A DNA stretch of 9,610 bases from G963674505 sp964575975 (lineage in GTDB: Bacteria > Desulfobacterota > Desulfobacteria > Desulfobacterales > SKZT01), in assembly GCA_964575975.1 (NCBI GenBank), contig CAZNTU010000218.1:1-9610 (forward strand), in the 5' to 3' direction. A model generated the notes under the pieces. That model was not told where the DNA came from and made no database searches. It saw nothing but the letters and a program-made list of their open reading frames with translations. Within the stretch, counting starts at the first letter, position 1, and each line of letters opens with the position of its first letter. Below are positions 6,687 through 9,610 of this stretch, piece after piece. Made by a program: the position numbers and the translations under genes.

Positions 6687-7378
6687 TGGAGTTTTTTTCC
6701 CATGCGTCAGGTTCTTCCGGAAACCTGTACGAAGTACGAAACGATTCCGGCCGTCTCCTTCTCGAGGCCGGAATACCAATCAAAAAGATCAAGCAAGCCT
6801 TGAACTTCCGACTCTCGGAGGTCGAGGCCTGCCTCGTTTCCCACTCCCACGGCGACCACGCCAGCACCGCGAAAGACGTCGCGGCGGCCGGCATCGACAC
6901 CTACATGACGGCCGAAACCGCCAAGGCGATCAAACTTGCCGGCCACAGGCTCAAAATCGTCGAGCCCCTAAAGCAATTCCGGGTCGGAACCTGGACGATC
7001 CTCCCGTTTCCAGCCCCGCACGACTGCCCGGGCTCCGTCGGGTTCCTGATCGACGACGGCCGGGACAAACTCCTCTTCGCGATAGACACGTACGATGTCC
7101 GGTACAGGTTCGACGATCTTACCCATATCGCCGTCGAATGCAACTATTCCATGGAAACCATGGCCCCGGACATCGACACGACGAGAAAAAAGCGGCTGCT
7201 CAAGAGCCACTTCAGCCTGGCGAACGTCATAAAGCTCCTGCGGGCGACCGATCTGTCGAAAGTCCGCGAAATCCACCTCCTCCACTTGAGCCGGGAAAAC
7301 TCGGACCCGGAGTATTTCAAAAACGAAGTCGAAAAAGCCACAGGAAAACCAGTGTACTGCGCGAAAAGCCGAATATAA
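6686..7378 (+). CDS. Metallo-beta-lactamase-fold hydrolase, probable nuclease partner of the SbcC-like ATPase
   Basis: 230 residues. The MBL metal-binding motif is clear: H53-S-H55-G-D57-H58. Likely further ligands are His112 (PFPAPHDCPG), Asp134 (FAIDT) and His200 (IHLLHLSRENSD). The opening SHASGSSGNLYEV...LLLEAGI and the HLSREN tail resemble the WalJ/YycJ-like subgroup and phage-encoded MBL proteins; Glu27 occupies the position where many relatives have Asp. No signal peptide, so probably cytoplasmic. Translation is coupled to the ATPase: the TGA at 6684-6686 and the ATG at 6686-6688 share a base. In cellular Rad50/SbcC systems the partner nuclease is a calcineurin-like Mre11/SbcD; here an MBL enzyme holds that place, which suggests DNA hydrolysis. 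Fold is secure; nuclease activity is inference. Confidence 0.85.
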   Translation: MEFFSHASGSSGNLYEVRNDSGRLLLEAGIPIKKIKQALNFRLSEVEACLVSHSHGDHASTAKDVAAAGIDTYMTAETAKAIKLAGHRLKIVEPLKQFRVGTWTILPFPAPHDCPGSVGFLIDDGRDKLLFAIDTYDVRYRFDDLTHIAVECNYSMETMAPDIDTTRKKRLLKSHFSLANVIKLLRATDLSKVREIHLLHLSRENSDPEYFKNEVEKATGKPVYCAKSRI

Positions 7379-7400
7379 AATTGTACCAAGAGGAAGAACT

Positions 7401-7415
7401 CGAGCCAACCAAATG
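7401..7415. repeat. 15-bp direct repeat, copy 1
   Basis: CGAGCCAACCAAATG occurs here, just after the MBL gene, and again exactly at 8981-8995 inside the Cys-rich protein gene. The bases on either side differ between copies. A chance origin is possible but not very likely for a 15-mer in under 10 kb. Confidence 0.5.
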
Positions 7416-7476
7416 ACGGCGAGGGTGGCCGAAAATAAAACCGGCTCATCGCCGATTTGCGGGAAAAGGCGCGTCG

Positions 7477-7570
7477 AAGGCAACCAGACCATCCTGGTCT
7501 GGATTGCCTTGGCTTCCAAGCGGCGGCATATTCTCGATACGAGACCGGAGCTGGAAGCTCTGGTTGCCTT
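7477..7570. repeat. Dense nested inverted repeats, candidate structured RNA or DNA element
   Basis: The 286-base stretch between the MBL gene and the leftward unit (7379-7664) has no convincing gene, but its centre is highly structured. AAGGCAACCAGACC (7477-7490) pairs with 7496-7510 as a 14-bp stem with a single bulged A and a five-base loop. The first 12 bases of the same arm also pair perfectly with TCTGGTTGCCTT at 7559-7570, an alternative long-range stem. Further hairpins are CTTGG/CCAAG (7508-7520), TCTCG/CGAGA (7532-7544) and GAGCT/AGCTC (7548-7560). GCTTCCA (7512-7518) pairs with TGGAAGC (7552-7558), and GGCGGCA (7522-7528) with TGCCGCC (7571-7577). No T-run follows the main stem on either strand, so a simple terminator is unlikely. 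Confidence 0.55.
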
Positions 7571-7601
7571 TGCCGCCCCCCACGAATCCGCGATGAACCC
7601 A

Positions 7602-7625
7602 TAAAACCAAGCCCCCAAAAGCTTG
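7602..7625 (-). terminator. Weak terminator candidate for the leftward two-gene unit
   Basis: Read leftwards: CAAGC (7625-7621), an eight-base loop, GCTTG (7612-7608), then GTTTTAT. The stem is only 5 bp, so the call rests on the T-run and on its place ~40 bases after the stop of the 111-residue gene. Confidence 0.35.
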
Positions 7626-7664
7626 CATAGCGAACGGTACGGAGTCGTCATTCGCCTTGAAACG

Positions 7665-8000
7665 TCATAAATCGTAAGTCACTTTCAAATAATCCTGCAT
7701 GGGAATGGGCGTTTTTTTCGCGAATTTCCAATAATCGATGTCCGCAGTCCGGTACTCTTCCAGCAATTCTTTCAAAGTTTCGTAAAAAAGGGCATCTTGG
7801 TCCGAATTCAAGACCGCATGATCCAGAAAATACTTTCCGATGCCCAGAGCCTCGTCGAAACGACCGTGTTCCTTCTCTCCGCTGAAGATCAGATAGAACG
7901 GAAAAAAACGTTCCTTCCTTTCGTTGTCGAAGCGTCGAACGAGAAAGGCCAGCCTTTTTCGAAATTTGCGGCGGCACTTATTTTCGTCTTTTTTCGGCAT
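7665..8000 (-). CDS. Unrecognised basic 111-residue protein, second gene of nucleotidyltransferase unit
   Basis: 111 residues from ATG 8000. I do not recognise the family. The N terminus is strongly basic (KKDENKCRRKFRKR and RRFDNERKER within the first ~31 residues). It is followed by an aromatic patch (FFPFYLIF, ~32-39), then a predicted helical part (FDEALGIGKYFLDH, ETLKELLEEYR) and a C terminus ending in VTYDL. No membrane segment and no HEPN-type RxxxxH motif are seen. The start was chosen because GGAAG lies just upstream; in-frame ATGs at 8033 and 8072 have no ribosome-binding site and would deepen the overlap with the gene before it. It overlaps the nucleotidyltransferase gene by 23 bases, so the two are probably translated together. 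It could be the antitoxin or partner of that enzyme, but no direct evidence shows this. Confidence 0.65.
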   Translation of the reverse strand: MPKKDENKCRRKFRKRLAFLVRRFDNERKERFFPFYLIFSGEKEHGRFDEALGIGKYFLDHAVLNSDQDALFYETLKELLEEYRTADIDYWKFAKKTPIPMQDYLKVTYDL

Positions 8001-8517
8001 AGTCTTCCAAAAATATTTTCCAGTTCGTTTCATATGCGCGCTCGTCGCCAATCCAGTATTGCGTGGCTTCATAATACAACGATTCGAGCTTCTCCATTTC
8101 GATTAGAGACATCAAATCGGAACTCGCGATATCCTTCATATCCTTGGCAAAGCCTCTGTCAATTTTCGATATAGCCAAATCGTAAGGATTGAGCGTCAGA
8201 ATCCGGATTTTCCCTTTTCGTTCGAAAAGCTCCAGCCTTTCCATGTAGTCGGGGTGCAAGTTCAGCAAAGTCTCGGAAACGATATGAAACCCCATACGGC
8301 TCAGCAACTGCCCCAACCCTCCGAACAGGCGTCGGTTGGCCGAGAGCGGCTCGAGTATGTCGATATCCGACGTCGCCCTTTTCAAATTGAACTTGAGTAT
8401 GAGCGAAGCGGCCCCCACAAGGATGATATAGACATCCTGATCTATCCCTTTTCGGTCGAACTCGTCGGAAAGCTCGTCCAAGGCGTTTCGGACTTCATTA
8501 TGGTTGAATGCAAGCAT
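7978..8517 (-). CDS. DUF6036/AbiEii-like nucleotidyltransferase
   Basis: 179 residues. A predicted minimal nucleotidyltransferase that would transfer a nucleotide to an RNA or protein target. The family core is visible: VGAAS (34-38), the glycine/serine turn, then ATSDIDIL (48-55), where Asp51 and Asp53 are the expected metal-binding pair. NPYDLAISKIDRGFAKDMKDI (110-130, cited by position) holds the conserved Lys118, Arg121, Asp126 and Asp129 typical of DUF6036 and AbiEii relatives. Such proteins are often toxins in toxin-antitoxin or abortive-infection loci. The ATG at 8517 has only a weak GAAG upstream. A leftward promoter candidate lies at 8597-8569. The next gene starts inside its 3' end (23-base overlap). 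No antitoxin gene lies before it. Enzyme family fairly sure; toxicity is inference. Confidence 0.8.
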   Translation of the reverse strand: MLAFNHNEVRNALDELSDEFDRKGIDQDVYIILVGAASLILKFNLKRATSDIDILEPLSANRRLFGGLGQLLSRMGFHIVSETLLNLHPDYMERLELFERKGKIRILTLNPYDLAISKIDRGFAKDMKDIASSDLMSLIEMEKLESLYYEATQYWIGDERAYETNWKIFLEDYAEKRRK

Positions 8518-8568
8518 ATCTTCACGACTCGGTTGAAAATGGATTTACCTTCAAAGCGAATATGAAAC

Positions 8569-8625
8569 ACAATAGAATAGGTATGCGTTTTTTGCAATTG
8601 CAAAGAAAAACAGATGCATTAGAAT
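8569..8625. promoter_or_regulatory. Back-to-back divergent promoters sharing a 14-bp palindrome
   Basis: TTTGCAATTGCAAA (8591-8604) is a perfect palindrome in the gap between the leftward nucleotidyltransferase unit and the rightward zinc-protein pair. Rightwards, TTGCAA (8598-8603), a 16-bp spacer and TAGAAT (8620-8625) form a promoter. Leftwards, TTGCAA (8597-8592), a 17-bp spacer and TATTGT (8574-8569) form another. The palindrome would supply both -35 boxes and could be an operator blocking both at once. Confidence 0.5.
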
Positions 8626-8658
8626 TGGTTCGGACTTTAGAAACTTACTTCGAACCAA
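8625..8658. repeat. 8-bp inverted repeat upstream of the zinc-protein gene
   Basis: TTGGTTCG (8625-8632) and CGAACCAA (8651-8658) are perfectly complementary, with an 18-base spacer. The right arm ends next to the likely ribosome-binding site AGGT (8659-8662) and 11 bases before the ATG at 8670. It may be an operator, or an mRNA hairpin if transcription starts upstream of 8625. Confidence 0.4.
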
Positions 8659-8669
8659 CAGGTAGCAAG

Positions 8670-9095
8670 ATGAGAAAAAAGAAACAAAACGATCGTCCGA
8701 AATGCGGCTTGTGCGGAAAAACAACGAAATTGACAAAGACGGAATGTTGCGACCAGTGGATTTGCGACGACGAAGATCAATACGTGCTTTTTTCCTATGC
8801 CCGGAGCAGTTGCCACAGGAATCACAGCCGTTTCACATTGTGCGGCTATCACTATGCGGAAGATCATCCGGGAGACTGGCAAACTTGTCCTATATGCAGA
8901 GAGTCTTTCGAAACGGAAATATATGTCTATTACGGCACGAACGAGTATAACTTCGCCAAGTTGGAGAATCCTCCGGATTACGAGCCAACCAAATGCTCGA
9001 AATGTGGCGCAACCATAAAATTGGGGGAAGGCGGATATTCGGTGCAAGCTGAAAAGTATATCTGTCTTGATTGCACGGGCTCTTTGCTGCGATAG
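8670..9095 (+). CDS. Cys/His-rich zinc-binding protein of unknown function
   Basis: 141 residues from ATG 8670 (AGGT seven bases upstream). I recognise a conserved bacterial hypothetical family by CGLCGKTTKLTKTECC, ICDDEDQYVLFSYARSSCHRNH and YYGTNEYNF. Zinc ligand candidates in order: Cys12/Cys15, Cys26/Cys27, Cys32, Cys48/His49/His52, Cys58/His61, His66, Cys73/Cys76, then a C-terminal zinc ribbon Cys109/Cys112 and Cys132/Cys135. That is enough for about three zinc sites; the first part could be a cross-brace RING-like or treble-clef arrangement. The frame is open from 8508, but that start lies inside the divergent gene and the upstream residues are not conserved-looking, so the shorter start is preferred. 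The SEC-C gene overlaps its 3' end. Function not known; protein or nucleic-acid binding is plausible. Confidence 0.75.
   Translation: MRKKKQNDRPKCGLCGKTTKLTKTECCDQWICDDEDQYVLFSYARSSCHRNHSRFTLCGYHYAEDHPGDWQTCPICRESFETEIYVYYGTNEYNFAKLENPPDYEPTKCSKCGATIKLGEGGYSVQAEKYICLDCTGSLLR
8981..8995. repeat. 15-bp direct repeat, copy 2
   Basis: Exact match to 7401-7415. Here it lies inside the zinc-protein gene and encodes part of the YEPTKC segment that leads into the C-terminal zinc ribbon. Confidence 0.5.
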
Positions 9096-9414
9096 CCTCG
9101 ATTCGAAGTCATCATTATTGGACTTTTATCTCTCCTGGTCGCAGTATTTGCCGTCAGACATGGCTGCGAAAATGAAAGGCCCCCTTTTGCAGCCGTTTCA
9201 AAAACAATCTCGATACGCGGAAATATTTTTAGGATTGTTCGAGACAAGATTGCTCGTCGATCCGGCATATATCGATCGAATCAGACGGCATTATTTCTTA
9301 TTCAAAGCGTATTTGGGCGGCAAGGCAATAAAAACACTGTGCAAGGAGTATGACAAATATGGGCCTTGTCCTTGCGGAAGCGGGAAAAAACTAAAGTTTT
9401 GTTGTTCGCCTTGA
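9067..9414 (+). CDS. SEC-C motif protein, start uncertain
   Basis: Up to 115 residues. The C terminus YGPCPCGSGKKLKFCC is a clear SEC-C zinc motif, like that at the tail of SecA and of many small accessory proteins. The preceding ~80 residues (SRYAEIFLGLFETRLLVDPAYIDRIRR and on, cited in part) are helical and unrecognised. The start is not settled: TTG 9067 overlaps the zinc-protein gene by 29 bases and has no good ribosome-binding site, and ATG 9160 would give 84 residues but also lacks one. Residues between them (LLDFYLSWSQYLPSDM) look protein-like, so the longer form is listed. The reading frame is +1 relative to the preceding gene, so the two could also be halves of one frameshifted protein. 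Confidence 0.65.
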   Translation: MIARALCCDSLDSKSSLLDFYLSWSQYLPSDMAAKMKGPLLQPFQKQSRYAEIFLGLFETRLLVDPAYIDRIRRHYFLFKAYLGGKAIKTLCKEYDKYGPCPCGSGKKLKFCCSP

Positions 9415-9533
9415 GATCCGCGGTTCCGGAAAAAGATACTTGATTCGATTTCAACAGAAGCTATTGAGGCATTGACGGTCTCCGCCAAAGTCATTCTTTT
9501 TTCCCCTAAAAAACTCTCTTTTCCTGTTCCCGA

Positions 9534-9610
9534 CTTCCGGCGGAGGCGCGCCGCGGGCGAGAATGGGCCCAGGATAGCTCGTCGGAGCCCGCGGCGCGCC
9601 TCCGCCGAAG
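9534..9610. repeat. Very strong GC-rich inverted repeat at the window edge
   Basis: The left arm (9534-9558, 25 bases beginning CTTCCGGCGGAGGCGCGCC) is complementary to the right arm (9587-9610, 24 bases) except for one unpaired base near the outer end. The 28-base spacer contains GGGCCC. The right arm ends on the last base of the window. The 119 bases before it (9415-9533) hold no gene. They include short palindromes CCGCGG and TTCCGGAA and two T-rich runs near 9495-9502 and 9516-9522. The repeat may be a terminator stem, a dispersed palindromic repeat or an element end. Confidence 0.7.

Noticed and set aside
7477..7577. Integron attC site
   Set aside because: The repeats fold like an attC, but the arms lack the RYYYAAC/GTTRRRY core boxes and there is no cassette array or integrase in the window.
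7413..7604. 63-residue + strand reading frame in the structured gap
   Set aside because: No ribosome-binding site at a usable distance, no recognisable domain, and the sequence is explained by the inverted repeats, which keep several frames open by chance.
7379..7664. Retron or other reverse-transcriptase-linked noncoding RNA
   Set aside because: No reverse transcriptase is encoded in the window; the structured segment alone is not enough.
7665..8517. Classical MNT-HEPN toxin-antitoxin pair
   Set aside because: The 111-residue partner lacks the RxxxxH HEPN motif, so the known pair name should not be applied.
8508..8669. Zinc protein starting at 8508 or 8583
   Set aside because: The 8508 start lies within the divergent gene and upstream of the promoter candidate; the 8583 start has no good ribosome-binding site and also precedes the promoter.
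1..9610. CRISPR array, tRNA or rRNA gene, or integrase
   Set aside because: I saw no regularly spaced repeats, no cloverleaf with TTCGA arm, and no recombinase signature on either strand.

Overview
The window reads as a chromosomal segment of a Gram-negative bacterium carrying an accessory, phage-like insert. No 16S or tRNA gene is present to fix taxonomy. The GC-rich coding style, the sodium:solute symporter, the FlK-type thioesterase and the Cys-rich/SEC-C gene pair would fit a deltaproteobacterium (Desulfobacterota), but that is an impression and not a demonstrated assignment.

Left part (1-3379), ordinary metabolism: a sodium:solute symporter with an extra C-terminal soluble domain (+ strand) converges on a hot-dog-fold thioesterase of the fluoroacetyl-CoA thioesterase (FlK) type (- strand), with a possible bidirectional terminator between them. 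The thioesterase is divergent from a LysR-type regulator. Their 104-bp shared intergenic region holds a perfect T-N11-A palindrome lying inside two face-to-face promoter candidates, so the regulator probably controls itself and the thioesterase.

Middle part (3399-7378), a phage-type recombination cassette on the + strand: a protein of the KPGAEK/FTQD phage type (possible single-strand annealing or recombination accessory protein), an SbcC/Rad50-like ATPase with a CxxC zinc hook, and a metallo-beta-lactamase-fold hydrolase whose start codon overlaps the ATPase stop (TGATG). An intrinsic terminator sits just upstream of each of the first two genes, and the first lies between a good promoter and its start codon. 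This suggests attenuation or antitermination. No integrase, capsid, portal or terminase gene is visible.

Right part (7379-9610), more AT-rich accessory DNA: a noncoding stretch with dense nested inverted repeats (7477-7570); a leftward two-gene unit (a DUF6036/AbiEii-like nucleotidyltransferase and an unrecognised basic 111-residue protein, overlapping by 23 bases) that may be a toxin-antitoxin pair; a divergent promoter region in which one 14-bp palindrome supplies the -35 box of both promoters; a rightward pair comprising a 141-residue Cys/His-rich zinc protein and an overlapping SEC-C-motif protein; and a very strong GC-rich inverted repeat that ends exactly at the window edge.

The most promising candidates for something undescribed are the annealing-protein/SbcC-like/MBL cassette with its terminator-controlled leader, the nucleotidyltransferase plus 111-residue protein pair, and the structured noncoding element at 7477-7570.
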